From the NCBI RefSeq assembly GCF_019443325.1, contig NZ_CP080383.1, positions 3,100,001 through 3,164,000 of the forward strand: a DNA stretch of 64,000 nucleotides, read 5' to 3'. Every line of letters begins with the position of its first letter. Position 1 is the first letter of the stretch. The notes below the pieces were generated by a model. That model worked only from the letters and a program-made list of their open reading frames with translations, was not told where the DNA came from and ran no database searches. The translations under genes and the position numbers were made by a program. Below, one piece after another: positions 1-8,485 of this stretch. The stretch is from Cryobacterium sp. PAMC25264. GTDB taxonomy: Bacteria; Actinomycetota; Actinomycetes; Actinomycetales; Microbacteriaceae.

Positions 1-1
1 T

Positions 2-1804
2 CTGCGGATCGGCAACTTCTTGATCGTGCTGGCCGCCGCACTGGTTTCCATCATCGTGGTCGTCGCTACGATCAGGGGCGACCCGTTCCTGACCACCGTT
101 GAGTTCGCCCTCGTGCTATTGGTCGCGGCCATCCCCGTTGCGATGCCCACAGTGCTGTCGGTCACCATGGCAGTCGGGGCCCGGTTGCTGGCCAAGAAAC
201 AGGCCATCGTCACCCGGCTCTCGGCGATCGAAGAACTGGCTGGCGTGGACATCCTGTGCACAGACAAGACCGGCACCCTCACCATGAACGAGCTCACCCT
301 GGGCGACCCGTTCACGGTCGAGGGGGTAACCGCTGCCGACGTGGTGTTGAGCGCAGCTCTGGCCTCGAGGGCGGAAGACCAGGACACCATCGACCTGGCC
401 GTGCTCGGTGCAGTGAGCGATGACCAGCGCCTGGCCGACTACCGAATCAGCGATTTCCATCCATTCGACCCCGTTGGCAAGCGTACGGAAGCTGCCGTCA
501 TGGCCCCGACGGGCGCGACCTACTCGGTCACGAAGGGGGCGCCGCAGATCGTCCTCGAGCTGTGCGCGAACGGAGAATCCGTCACCACGGAGGTCGATGC
601 GGCGGTCCGTCAGTTCGCCGAACGCGGCTTCCGCGCACTCGGAGTGGCACGCACAGACGCCGCCGGAAAGTGGCACTTCCAGGGCGTGCTGCCGCTCTTC
701 GACCCTCCGAGGGACGACGCCAAGCACATGATCAGCACGGCCGTAGACATGGGTGTCGCGGTGAAGATGGTCACCGGCGACCAACTCGCCATTGCCCAGG
801 AGACCGCCGAGAAGCTTGGAATGGGACGCAATATTCTCGACGCAGGCGGCCTCGGCGACTCCACTCACCAGGAGACATCCGAGGCCACCGCCTCGATCGA
901 GGCGGCGGACGGGTTCGCCCAGGTCTTTCCCGAGCACAAGTTCCACATCGTAGACATTCTGCAGACCAGCGGGCACATCGTCGGCATGACGGGCGACGGC
1001 GTCAACGACGCTCCCGCGTTGAAGAAGGCCGACTGCGGTATCGCGGTCTCCGGTGCCACCGATGCCGCCCGTGCGGCCGCTGACATCGTGCTCACCACAC
1101 CGGGTCTGTCGGTGATCATCGACGCCATCACCGAAAGCCGGCGCATCTTCGAGCGGATGACCAGCTACGCCATTTATCGCATCGCCGAGACGCTGCGGGT
1201 GCTCTTGTTCATGACCGCGGCCATCCTGATCTTCAATTTCTACCCGTTGACCCCGATCATGATCGTCATTCTCGCGCTGCTGAACGACGCGGCCATCCTG
1301 TCAATCGCCTACGACAGAGTCCACTTCGAGAAGACCCCGCAGGTCTGGGACATGCGCCGGGTCCTCGGCATCGCGACAGTGCTCGGTGTGGTCGGACCGA
1401 TCGCGGCGTTCGGGCTGTTCTACCTGGGCCAGAACGTTTTCGGCCTGGGCCGGCCCGAGCTGCAGACGATGATGTACCTGCTCTTGTCTGTGGCCGGACA
1501 CCTGACGATCTTTCTCACCCGCACCCGCGGGCCGTTCTGGTCGGAGAAGCCGGCCAGAGTGCTCGTGATCGCCGTCGTCGGAACTCAGGCGCTCGCTACC
1601 TCCTTGGCCCTGTTCGGTATCTTCATGACGGCGCTGAGCTGGCAGTGGGTGCTGTTCGTGTGGGGGTACGCCCTCGTGTGGGCGCTGATCAACGACCGCA
1701 TAAAGCTGGTCGCCTACAGTGTCATCGATCGAACCCACCAACGCCGCGGCCGCTCCGGTCCGAATCGCCCAAGCCTCAGCACGGCACCGCCCACGGACAG
1801 CTAG
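2..1804 (+). CDS. Plasma-membrane proton-efflux P-type ATPase, C-terminal part (5' end outside window)
   Basis: About 600 residues of a P-type ATPase. The reading frame is open from base 2, so the start, actuator domain and first membrane helices lie upstream of the window. The fragment opens in a membrane pair, then shows the phosphorylation loop DKTGTLT at about nt 263-283, the hinge [15 protein letters not shown] from about nt 989, and a C-terminal block of about six membrane helices. The motif set, and AAIPVAMPTVLSV ahead of the phospho-Asp, fit the P3A proton-pump family; a heavy-metal CPC/CPH motif is absent. Likely role: ATP-driven proton extrusion at the cytoplasmic membrane. The tail after the last helix is short and basic (HQRRGRSG), with no regulatory domain visible. 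The next gene is convergent. The family call is firm; the transported ion is inferred from family. Confidence 0.88.
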   Translation: MRIGNFLIVLAAALVSIIVVVATIRGDPFLTTVEFALVLLVAAIPVAMPTVLSVTMAVGARLLAKKQAIVTRLSAIEELAGVDILCTDKTGTLTMNELTLGDPFTVEGVTAADVVLSAALASRAEDQDTIDLAVLGAVSDDQRLADYRISDFHPFDPVGKRTEAAVMAPTGATYSVTKGAPQIVLELCANGESVTTEVDAAVRQFAERGFRALGVARTDAAGKWHFQGVLPLFDPPRDDAKHMISTAVDMGVAVKMVTGDQLAIAQETAEKLGMGRNILDAGGLGDSTHQETSEATASIEAADGFAQVFPEHKFHIVDILQTSGHIVGMTGDGVNDAPALKKADCGIAVSGATDAARAAADIVLTTPGLSVIIDAITESRRIFERMTSYAIYRIAETLRVLLFMTAAILIFNFYPLTPIMIVILALLNDAAILSIAYDRVHFEKTPQVWDMRRVLGIATVLGVVGPIAAFGLFYLGQNVFGLGRPELQTMMYLLLSVAGHLTIFLTRTRGPFWSEKPARVLVIAVVGTQALATSLALFGIFMTALSWQWVLFVWGYALVWALINDRIKLVAYSVIDRTHQRRGRSGPNRPSLSTAPPTDS

Positions 1805-1923
1805 GACGTGCGGCCTTCTCCTCGGAAGGGCGACGAGCTGCTTGAGACCTCAGTGACTCGCCGTGGTCGCGGCACAGGAACACGGACAGGTTCGTGAGTC
1901 TCATGCTTGCGGGTGCGAGGGGG

Positions 1924-2580
1924 TCAGGGGCCGCCGAGCCAGCTATCGATGCGATGGTGGTCGGGCTTGAAGCCGTGGCTCACTCCCCAGAGCACGGCCT
2001 GGGTGCGGCTGGCCACCCCGATCTTGCCGTATACGCTGCGAATGTAGGACTTCACGGTGTTCGGGCTCAGGTAGGTGAGTTCAGCCACCTCGGCGTTGCT
2101 CTTGCCCTGGGTGATCAGCGCGAGGATCTCCGACTCCCGGTCGGTGATGCCCTCGTGTCGCCCCGGCCAATCGAGCCCCGGTGCACTGCCCGCGCGTTTC
2201 GGCGGGTCGCTCACCACGATCTCGCCCGCGTGCACCGATTCGAGGGCCGCGACAAGGTCGCGGGCGGGCAGGGTCTTGGAGAGATACCCTCTGACTCCCT
2301 GCCCGAGCGCCTCCGCGATCAATGAGGGTTGGAAGTTCCACGTGTAGACGACGACGCGTCCGGCCCGGGGATTCTTCACGAGCGCCTCGAGCTCGGAATG
2401 ATCGGACTCGGGCTGGGCGAACGAGTCGTAGAGCACGATGTCTGTTCTGTCGTGCAGACCCGTGTTCGCGTCGATCTCGGCCACGAGCACGCGATCCCGG
2501 TAATGGTCGAACATATGCGCCAGGCCCGTCAGCACGATGTCGTAGTCATCAACGAGGGCGACAGTCAGTGGCGGGGACAT
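1924..2580 (-). CDS. LuxR/NarL-family response regulator (orphan)
   Basis: A 218-residue protein. The receiver-like domain spans residues 5-120, with acidic pocket D11-D12, likely phospho-acceptor D52, T80 and K102. A LuxR-type helix-turn-helix covers about 144-205 (ITDRESEILALITQGKSNAEVA). It should be phosphorylated by a sensor kinase and bind DNA as a dimer, but no kinase gene is adjacent. Start: ATG at 2580. The upstream region shared with the divergent small membrane protein gene at 2725 carries a perfect 16-bp palindrome, a candidate operator. A decayed second copy of this gene lies 1.3 kb away at about 3907-4026. Signal and targets are unknown. Confidence 0.85.
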   Translation of the reverse strand: MSPPLTVALVDDYDIVLTGLAHMFDHYRDRVLVAEIDANTGLHDRTDIVLYDSFAQPESDHSELEALVKNPRAGRVVVYTWNFQPSLIAEALGQGVRGYLSKTLPARDLVAALESVHAGEIVVSDPPKRAGSAPGLDWPGRHEGITDRESEILALITQGKSNAEVAELTYLSPNTVKSYIRSVYGKIGVASRTQAVLWGVSHGFKPDHHRIDSWLGGP

Positions 2581-2615
2581 ACTGCAACGCTACCGTCGGA
2601 GACCTTTCGGAAGTT

Positions 2616-2631
2616 ACACCCCTAGGGGTGT
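2616..2631. promoter_or_regulatory. 16-bp perfect palindrome in a divergent promoter region
   Basis: ACACCCCTAGGGGTGT is a perfect palindrome. It lies 36 bp upstream of the luxR-type gene start and about 94 bp upstream of the divergent gene at 2725. Its position suits an operator, either for the adjacent response regulator or for another dimeric regulator. The core resembles CsoR-type copper operators (compare 45497-45514), but no copper gene is next to it. The binding protein is unknown. Confidence 0.5.
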
Positions 2632-2724
2632 GCCGGGACCTCCGTCAGGGTGGTTTGCTCGTTGTCGGCCGGTAATCGCCGGCCATCTCGAAGCTCAGTT
2701 GTCACCAACAGGAAGGAGACCACA

Positions 2725-3003
2725 ATGCTTGGTCTCATCATCAGCCTCATTGTCGTCGGTATCATCGCCGGCGCCGTCGCCCGCCTTGTCGTGCCCGGCC
2801 GGCAGAACATCAGCATCCCGATGACCATCGTTCTCGGCATCATCGGGTCGTTCGTGGGTGGATTCCTCGGGTTCCTGATCTTCCAGCACGACCCGATGGA
2901 CGGATTCTTCCAGCCGGCCGGCATCATCGGCTCCATCATCGGGGCGATCATCGTGCTCTTGATCTACATCCGCGTCAGCGGCCGTTCCAGCGCACGCCGC
3001 TAA
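2725..3003 (+). CDS. GlsB/YeaQ/YmgE-family small stress membrane protein
   Basis: A 92-residue, very hydrophobic protein with three predicted membrane helices (about 2-20, 30-52, 62-84). Glycine-rich helices (GIIGSFVGGFLGFLI, IIGSIIGAII) are characteristic of the transglycosylase-associated/YeaQ family. These proteins are commonly induced by general stress in many bacteria; their molecular role is not established. The start ATG at 2725 is preceded by a strong ribosome site (AGGAAGGAG), so a longer upstream reading frame is not used. It is transcribed away from the response regulator gene, with a palindrome between them. Confidence 0.8.
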   Translation: MLGLIISLIVVGIIAGAVARLVVPGRQNISIPMTIVLGIIGSFVGGFLGFLIFQHDPMDGFFQPAGIIGSIIGAIIVLLIYIRVSGRSSARR

Positions 3004-3104
3004 TCGGACTCCCGGTGACCGCCACGCGGCTGGTCACCGGGGCCCCCTCGGCACATTCCCTCTCCAGAATGAGCCTCCAGAGTGAACAGTGAAAGACTCA
3101 AACC

Positions 3105-3359
3105 ATGTTTCTTCTTTTCGGCTCCCGCACGTCCGAGGCCGTGATCAATATCGTCTCGTTCGTGTGCGGCTACTGCCACACCATGGCCGAGCAACACGTG
3201 GTGAAGCGTTCCACGAGAGTCACTCTCTTCTTCATCCCGCTGCTTCCTCTGTCGACGAAGCACGTGAACGTCTGCGCCCGCTGCGGCGGCAGCACGTCTC
3301 TCAGCACCGCACAGGTGCGGCACTCCCTCGAGTGGGCGCAGGCAAACCGAAGGCTCTAG
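3105..3359 (+). CDS. Small zinc-ribbon protein
   Basis: An 84-residue protein with two CxxC knuckles, CGYC near residue 21 and CARC near residue 58, which together can form one structural zinc ribbon. Between them is a hydrophobic stretch (VTLFFIPLLPLS) that may touch the membrane or pack in the core. It resembles the short 'zinc-ribbon domain-containing protein' family common in actinobacteria, whose function is not known. It lies downstream of the YeaQ-like gene on the same strand with a 100-bp gap, and its end converges on the DUF1801 gene. Confidence 0.7.
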   Translation: MFLLFGSRTSEAVINIVSFVCGYCHTMAEQHVVKRSTRVTLFFIPLLPLSTKHVNVCARCGGSTSLSTAQVRHSLEWAQANRRL

Positions 3360-3393
3360 CCCGCGCGCCCCGTTGGGGCCTTCGTCGGCTCCG

Positions 3394-3804
3394 TTACGAC
3401 ACGGCCTTGACCAGCAGGTCAACGAGTCGTTTCTGATCCGTGGAGCCGAGCTTGGTGACGGCAAACGACGTCGGCCAGAGATCACCGTCGTCGAGGCTCG
3501 CGTCTGGCTGAAAGCCGATGGTGGCGTAGCGCACCTTGAACTTGGCGGCGCTCTGGAAGAAAACCACGACTTTGCCGTCAGCGTTCGCGTACGCCGGCAT
3601 GCCGTACCAGGTCTTGGCACCCAGGTCGGTGTTCTCCTTGACCAGGCGGTGCAGGATCTCGGCCAGTTCCCTGTCGGTGCCGGACATCTCCTTGATCGCC
3701 GTGAGGCACACGGCCTCGAGGTCGGCGCCCAGTTTCGCGGCCTTGGCTTCCGCCGCCGCCGCCCGCATCGCGGCCTTTTCCTCTGCGCTGAAGGCTGTGC
3801 TCAT
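3394..3804 (-). CDS. DUF1801 / YdhG-like protein (frataxin-fold 'iron chaperone' family)
   Basis: A 136-residue protein. The C-terminal two thirds match the DUF1801/YdhG family pattern (TWYGMPAYANADGKVVVFFQSA, then a GF..DASLDDGDLWP stretch), which has a frataxin-like fold. The N-terminal 30 residues form an Ala/Lys-rich helix. Some members have been linked to iron handling, but for most no activity is proven. The start is ATG at 3804, behind a GAGGAA ribosome site; an upstream in-frame start would add 13 poorly conserved residues. It converges on the zinc-ribbon gene. Confidence 0.75.
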   Translation of the reverse strand: MSTAFSAEEKAAMRAAAAEAKAAKLGADLEAVCLTAIKEMSGTDRELAEILHRLVKENTDLGAKTWYGMPAYANADGKVVVFFQSAAKFKVRYATIGFQPDASLDDGDLWPTSFAVTKLGSTDQKRLVDLLVKAVS

Positions 3805-3906
3805 AGTCTGTTCCTCACTGGTCCCGGATGAGTCTCTGGCCACCAGAGTAGGAGGAACCCGTGCGATGCGCTTCTCGGATCCTGCTCGGCTCGCGGGGAT
3901 CCAGGC

Positions 3907-4026
3907 TCAGGGCCCGCCGAGCCAGCTGACGATCCGGTGGTGGTCGGGCGTGAATTTGAGCGATGAGCGCGGGCTGGAAGATCCAGGTGCACACAACAAC
4001 CCGGCCGGCGCGGGTTTTCCGCACGA
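3907..4026 (-). pseudogene. Remnant of a LuxR-family response regulator gene (internal deletion)
   Basis: Read on the minus strand, about 25 codons match the middle of the receiver domain of the 1924-2580 gene (RAGRVVVCTWIFQPALIAQ against RAGRVVVYTWNFQPSLIAE). They run straight into the last dozen codons of the same gene (PDHHRIVSWLGGP with its stop), in a different frame. Everything between, including the helix-turn-helix, is missing, as is the 5' part. This is a decayed paralogue or partial duplication with a large internal deletion. No start codon or ribosome site supports expression. Confidence 0.75.
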
Positions 4027-4093
4027 GAGGGGTCGGTTCCGAGACCGGCCGCCTGGCCGGCCACCGGGACCAACGCTCACGGCACGCGATAAT

Positions 4094-4175
4094 GCTCGCA
4101 GCGTGAGATAGTGAGCGCTTTTTCGCACGCCGCGAGCATTTTCCTCCGCCGCAAGCACTAACGCACGCTGCGAGC
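4094..4175. repeat. Intergenic palindromic element (GCTCGCAGCGTG family)
   Basis: GCTCGCAGCGTG at 4094-4105 is the exact inverse of CACGCTGCGAGC at 4164-4175, with a third related copy GCACGCCGCGAGC at 4125-4137. The element lies immediately downstream of the pyrimidine operon's last gene (stop at 4180-4182) and could fold as a terminator hairpin. The same core occurs at 60541-60656. The rest of the 375-bp gap holds only the LuxR remnant. Confidence 0.6.
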
Positions 4176-4179
4176 GGCG

Positions 4180-5679
4180 TCAGGTGTTCTGCGGGAAGCC
4201 CAGGTTGATGCCGCCGTGGCTGGGGTCCAGCCAGCGGGCGGTCACGGCCTTCTCCCGAGTGTAGAAGCTGATGCCGGCGGGGCCGTAGGCCTTGGCGTCA
4301 CCGAAGAGGGAGTCCTTCCAGCCGCCGAACGAGTGGTATGCCACCGGCACCGGGATCGGCACGTTGATGCCGACCATGCCCACCTGCACCTCGTGCTGGA
4401 ACCTGCGGGCGGCCCCGCCGTCGTTGGTGAAGATCGCGGTGCCGTTGCCATACTTGCTGGCGTTGATGATCGCCACACCGTCGGTGTAGCTGGCCACCCG
4501 GAGCACACTCAGCACCGGGCCGAAAATCTCGTCCTGATAGACGGCCGAGTCCACGCTCACTTTGTCGAACAGGGTGGGCCCCAGCCAGAATCCGGATGCG
4601 TCGCCGTCCACCTCGATACCGCGGCCGTCGATCACGACCTCCGCGCCATCCGCGTGGGCGATGTCGATGTAGCCGGCCACCTTGTCGCGGTGTGCCTCGG
4701 TGATCAGCGGGCCCATGTCGCAGCCGCGCATGCCGTCGCCGACCGTGAGGCCCTTCACGCGCTCGGCGATCTTGGCGATGAGATCGTCGGCGACGGGTTC
4801 CACAGCCACGATCACACTGATGGCCATACAGCGCTCCCCCGCCGAACCGAAGCCGGCGTTGACCGCGGCATCGGCGGCCAGGTCGAGGTCGGCATCCGGC
4901 AGCACCAGCATGTGGTTCTTGGCACCGCCGAGGGCTTGCACCCGCTTGCCGTGGTGCGCGGCGGTCTCGTAGATGTACTTGGCGATGGGCGTGGAGCCGA
5001 CGAAGGAGATCGCCTGCACGTCGGGGTTGACCAGCAGCGCGTCCACGGCTTCCTTGTCGCCGTGCACGACGTTGAAGACGCCGTCGGGCAGGCCGGCCTC
5101 GGTGAGCAGCGCGGCGAGCCAGTTAGCGGCGGACGGGTCCTTCTCGCTGGGCTTGAGCACAACCGTGTTGCCGGCGGCGATGGCGATGGGGAAGAACCAG
5201 AGCGGCACCATGGCGGGAAAGTTGAACGGGCTGATGATGCCGACCACGCCGAGCGGCTGCCGCAGCGTGTAGACGTCGACGCCGGTGGAGACGTTCTCGG
5301 AGAAGTCGCCCTTGACCAGGTGTGGCAGGCCGAGCGCGAACTCGACGACCTCGAGGCCGCGGGCGATCTCGCCGAGGGCGTCGGAGGTGACCTTGCCGTG
5401 TTCGTTGGTGAGGATGTCGGCGAGCTCGCCCTTGCGGGCGTTGAGCAGCTCGCGGAAGGTGAACATGACGCCCTGACGTTTGGCGATCGAGGCGTCCCGC
5501 CAGGCGGGGTAGGCGGCCTGGGCCGAGGCGACAACGGTGTCGACGTCGGCGGCGGAGGCCAGGGATACGAGGCGCTGCACTCTGCCGGTGGCCGGGTTGT
5601 AGACGGGGGCGGTGCGGGTGGATGCTCCGGTGCCTGGAGCGCCGTCGATCCAGTGGGTGAGGACGGGAAGGTCGTTCAT
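4180..5679 (-). CDS. mmsA: Methylmalonate-semialdehyde dehydrogenase (CoA-acylating)
   Basis: A 499-residue aldehyde dehydrogenase. Catalytic Cys284 lies in AGERCMAI. LGGAKNH around residue 250 replaces the ELGGK general-base motif of ordinary aldehyde dehydrogenases, the hallmark of the CoA-acylating methylmalonate-semialdehyde subfamily. SPFNFPAMVPLW near residue 150 also fits. Expected reaction: malonate or methylmalonate semialdehyde + CoA + NAD+ to acetyl- or propionyl-CoA + CO2 + NADH. In this operon it would finish breakdown of beta-alanine (uracil branch) or 3-aminoisobutyrate (thymine branch). Start: ATG at 5679, followed by MNDLPVLTHWIDG at the usual family position. It is the last gene of the nine-gene operon, 29 bp after the aminotransferase. 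Confidence 0.93.
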   Translation of the reverse strand: MNDLPVLTHWIDGAPGTGASTRTAPVYNPATGRVQRLVSLASAADVDTVVASAQAAYPAWRDASIAKRQGVMFTFRELLNARKGELADILTNEHGKVTSDALGEIARGLEVVEFALGLPHLVKGDFSENVSTGVDVYTLRQPLGVVGIISPFNFPAMVPLWFFPIAIAAGNTVVLKPSEKDPSAANWLAALLTEAGLPDGVFNVVHGDKEAVDALLVNPDVQAISFVGSTPIAKYIYETAAHHGKRVQALGGAKNHMLVLPDADLDLAADAAVNAGFGSAGERCMAISVIVAVEPVADDLIAKIAERVKGLTVGDGMRGCDMGPLITEAHRDKVAGYIDIAHADGAEVVIDGRGIEVDGDASGFWLGPTLFDKVSVDSAVYQDEIFGPVLSVLRVASYTDGVAIINASKYGNGTAIFTNDGGAARRFQHEVQVGMVGINVPIPVPVAYHSFGGWKDSLFGDAKAYGPAGISFYTREKAVTARWLDPSHGGINLGFPQNT

Positions 5680-5708
5680 GTCATCCGATTCTGTTGAGGT
5701 GGACGGGG

Positions 5709-7058
5709 TCAGAGGAGGTCGAGGGAGAGCACCTCGTCGTAGATGGCGAGTGCCTCGGCGACCTCGTCGTCGGTGACGACACAGGGCGGCACCACGTGGA
5801 TACGGTTGTCCTGCACGAAGGGCAGCAGGTTGCGGGCCAGCAGCTCGGTCTTGATGCGGGCCATCACGGCCGGCGCCACGGGCGCCCGGGTCTCCCGGTC
5901 GGACACGAGCTCGATCGCCCAGAAGACGCCCTCGCCGCGCACCTCCCCGATGATCGGGTGTTTCTCCGCCAACGCCGTGAGGCCGGGGCCGAGCACGTCG
6001 GCGCCGATCCGGGCGGCGTTCTCCACGATGCCCTCGTCCGCCATGGCATCCAGCGCCGCCACGATCGAGGCCATCGCCAGCGGATGCCCGCTGTAGGTGA
6101 GTCCGCCGGGGAACACCGTCGTGTCGAAGTCGGCGGCGATGGCATCCGAGATGATCACGCCGCCCACCGGCACGTAGCCGGAGTTGACACCCTTGGCGAA
6201 GGTGATCAGGTCGGGCACCACGCCGGAGCCCTCGAATGCGAACCAGCGTCCGGTGCGGCCGAAGCCGACCATGACCTCGTCGAGGATCAGCAGGATGCCG
6301 TATTTGTCGCACAGCGCCCGCACACCGGCCAGGTAGCCGGGCGGCGGCATCAGTACCCCGGCGGTGCCGGGGATCGACTCGAGCAGTACGGCCGCGATCG
6401 ACGTGGCGCCCTCGCTCTGGATGACCCGTTCGAGGTGCTGCAGTGCCCGCTCGCACTCGCGCTCGGGGGTGCGCGCCCAGAACTCGCTGCGGTAGAGATA
6501 GGGGCCGAAGAAGTGCACGTGACCCCGGGCGAACTCGTTGGGGATGCGCCGCCAGTCACCGGTGGCGACGATGGCCGCGCCGGTGTTGCCGTGGTACGAG
6601 CGGTAGGTGGAGAGAACGGTGTCGCGGCCGGTGTGCAGGCGGGCCATCCGGATGGCGTTCTCGTTGGCATCCGCACCGCCATTGGTGAAGAAGACCTTGT
6701 TGAAGCCGTCGGGTGCGCGGTCGACGATGCGTTTGGCGGCCTCGCCACGGGCCAGGTTAGCCGTGGACGGGGCGATGGTGGTGAGCAGTTGCGCTTGCGC
6801 GATGATGCCCTTGATCACGGCCGGATGCTGGTGGCCGATGTTGACGTTGACCAGCTGACTGGAGAAGTCGAGGTAGGTGCGACCCTCGTGGTCCCAGACC
6901 CGGCAGCCGAGACCGCCGGCGATCACGAGGGGCTTCAGCGCCCCCTGAGCCGACCAGGAGTGGAAGACGTGGGCCTTGTCGAGCTGAGTGGTGAGGTCGT
7001 TGAGTCCGAGCTCGGTGTCGGTGGATGTGCCGGTGTCGGTGGTGCTGTCGATGTCGGT
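5709..7058 (-). CDS. Class III omega-aminotransferase (beta-alanine/3-aminoisobutyrate:pyruvate type)
   Basis: A 449-residue PLP enzyme of the class III family. The PLP site DEVMVGFGRTG and the Schiff-base lysine in ITFAKGVNSGYVPVGG are intact, as is TNGGADANENAIRMAR for cofactor-phosphate contact. Between the amidohydrolase/dihydropyrimidinase genes and mmsA, its most likely job is moving the amino group from beta-alanine or 3-aminoisobutyrate to pyruvate or 2-oxoglutarate, yielding the semialdehyde used by MmsA. Start: a GTG at 7058, chosen because GAAGGAA lies just upstream. Taurine, GABA and other omega-amino substrates cannot be excluded from sequence. Confidence 0.85.
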   Translation of the reverse strand, partial: TDIDSTTDTGTSTDTELGLNDLTTQLDKAHVFHSWSAQGALKPLVIAGGLGCRVWDHEGRTYLDFSSQLVNVNIGHQHPAVIKGIIAQAQLLTTIAPSTANLARGEAAKRIVDRAPDGFNKVFFTNGGADANENAIRMARLHTGRDTVLSTYRSYHGNTGAAIVATGDWRRIPNEFARGHVHFFGPYLYRSEFWARTPERECERALQHLERVIQSEGATSIAAVLLESIPGTAGVLMPPPGYLAGVRALCDKYGILLILDEVMVGFGRTGRWFAFEGSGVVPDLITFAKGVNSGYVPVGGVIISDAIAADFDTTVFPGGLTYSGHPLAMASIVAALDAMADEGIVENAARIGADVLGPGLTALAEKHPIIGEVRGEGVFWAIELVSDRETRAPVAPAVMARIKTELLARNLLPFVQDNRIHVVPPCVVTDDEVAEALAIYDEVLSLDLL

Positions 7059-7146
7059 CACGATGCTTGTTCCTTCGCTTCTGCCCCGCACAGGCGGGGC
7101 GGTGGTGACCGGGCGGCGGGTGTGCCGCCGCCCGGTCGGGGTTGTT

Positions 7147-8298
7147 CTACTCGCCGCCCTCCTTCAGGGTGACGTCGGTCGGAGTCCAGTCGGCGCCCAT
7201 GACGTCGACCCCGTCCGCGGTGAGTTCATCCAGGGCCTTTTGCACGTACTCGTTGGAGTATGCGCTTTCGGGCGGGTCTGTGGTGATGATGGTGGCACCG
7301 GTTTCGTTCTTCGTGTTCATGGCGATGTCGACCGTGTTGGCCCAGGCGGCCTCGTCGATCAGGCCGACGCCGTTGGTGGACGGGAAGATCAGCTTGCTGA
7401 CCTCGTTGGTCATCCAGAGCTGGTGTCCGGCGGGCAGAGCAGAACCGGCGTCGGCCACGATGGTCGCGGCATCCTCCGGGTTCTGGGCGGCGTAGATCCA
7501 GCCCTTGATGGAGGCCTTGATGAACTTCACCGTCTGGTCGGCGTAGGCCTCGTCGTCGGCGAGCTTGTCGGTGTTGGCCCAGATCGCGTCCTGGAGCATC
7601 GCGGTGCCTTCTTTGTTCCAGTCGATGACGTTGAGGTCCTCGGGCTGGTAAAGCTCGCCGGTGTCGGGGTTGATGGTCTCGAGCACCTGCGCGTATTCGT
7701 TGTAGGTCATGGCCTGGGCCGCGTCGATGTCGCCGGCCAGGAACGCGTTCATGTCGAAGGCCTGCTGCACGAGGCTGATGTCGCCCACCTCGACGCCGTC
7801 CTTCTGCATGCCGGCGAAGAGCTCCCACTCGTTGCCGTAGCCCCAGCTGCCGACGTTCTTGCCCGTGAGGTCGGCCGGGCTGGTGATGTTCTTGTCCTTG
7901 AACGAGATCTGGGTGGTGGCGCTGCGCTCGAAGATCTGCGCGACGTCGGTGATGTTGGCGCCCTGCTCGATCGAGCCGAGCACCTTGGGTACCCAGGAGA
8001 TGGCGTAGTCCACGTCGCCGGAGGCGAGGACGTCCTGCGGCACGATATCGGCGCCGCCCTCCTCGATGGTGACGTCGAGACCTTCGTCTTCGTAGTAGCC
8101 CTGGTCGACGGCGGCGTAATAGCCGGCGAACTGGGCCTGGGCTACCCACTGCAACTGCAGGGTGACGGGGGTCAGCTCGCCGCCTGTGGAGTCGTCGGGC
8201 GAGGCGGTGTCGTTGGAGGCGCTGCATCCGGTGAGGACGAGTGCGCTGGCCGCGGCGACGGCGCCGGCCGTCGTAAGCCATCGAGTGCTGTGTTTCAT
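7147..8298 (-). CDS. ABC transporter substrate-binding lipoprotein, NMT1/THI5-like
   Basis: A 383-residue lipoprotein. The signal peptide has lipobox LTGC (cysteine near residue 25), followed by a Ser/Thr/Asp-rich linker and an NMT1/THI5-type binding fold (VTLQLQWVAQAQFAGYYAAVDQGYY). This subfamily binds pyrimidine, thiamin-precursor or riboflavin-like compounds. With two permeases and an ATPase upstream and pyrimidine catabolic enzymes on both sides, import of a pyrimidine, dihydropyrimidine or hydantoin is the natural inference. It should be tethered to the outer face of the membrane. The ligand is not determined by sequence. Confidence 0.88.
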   Translation of the reverse strand: MKHSTRWLTTAGAVAAASALVLTGCSASNDTASPDDSTGGELTPVTLQLQWVAQAQFAGYYAAVDQGYYEDEGLDVTIEEGGADIVPQDVLASGDVDYAISWVPKVLGSIEQGANITDVAQIFERSATTQISFKDKNITSPADLTGKNVGSWGYGNEWELFAGMQKDGVEVGDISLVQQAFDMNAFLAGDIDAAQAMTYNEYAQVLETINPDTGELYQPEDLNVIDWNKEGTAMLQDAIWANTDKLADDEAYADQTVKFIKASIKGWIYAAQNPEDAATIVADAGSALPAGHQLWMTNEVSKLIFPSTNGVGLIDEAAWANTVDIAMNTKNETGATIITTDPPESAYSNEYVQKALDELTADGVDVMGADWTPTDVTLKEGGE

Positions 8299-8485
8299 GG
8301 GTTCCTCCTGAGTAGTACTGCTGCGGGGTGCTGCTGCGGGGGGTCATGCTGCAAGGCGGGTAACGGATGGTGCGGGTGCTGCCGGTTCTGCTGTGTGGGT
8401 ACTGCGGGTTAGGTGCTGCGGTGGGTGTTGCGGGGTGACCGACCTGGTGCGTCGGACGAGTGGGGGGGGCCTGGGCGGGTGGGGC
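8299..8485. other. Intercistronic spacer of TGCTGCGG-like low-complexity sequence
   Basis: A 187-bp gap inside the operon. It is filled with degenerate repeats of TGCTGCGGG/GTGCTGCGG and ends in a run of eight G next to the permease gene. No coding frame is convincing. The substrate-binding gene has its own ribosome site (AGGAGGAACCC) just upstream of its start. Such a spacer may allow a separate mRNA or higher expression of the binding protein; that is inference. Confidence 0.5.

Noticed and set aside
116..976. Long open frame on the minus strand across the P-type ATPase gene
   Set aside because: Antisense shadow of a high-GC gene; it has no recognisable domain, and the plus-strand frame has all the ATPase motifs. 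The same applies to long antisense frames over the aminotransferase (about 5694-7172), the binding protein (about 6988-8412) and rbsA (about 53828-55657).
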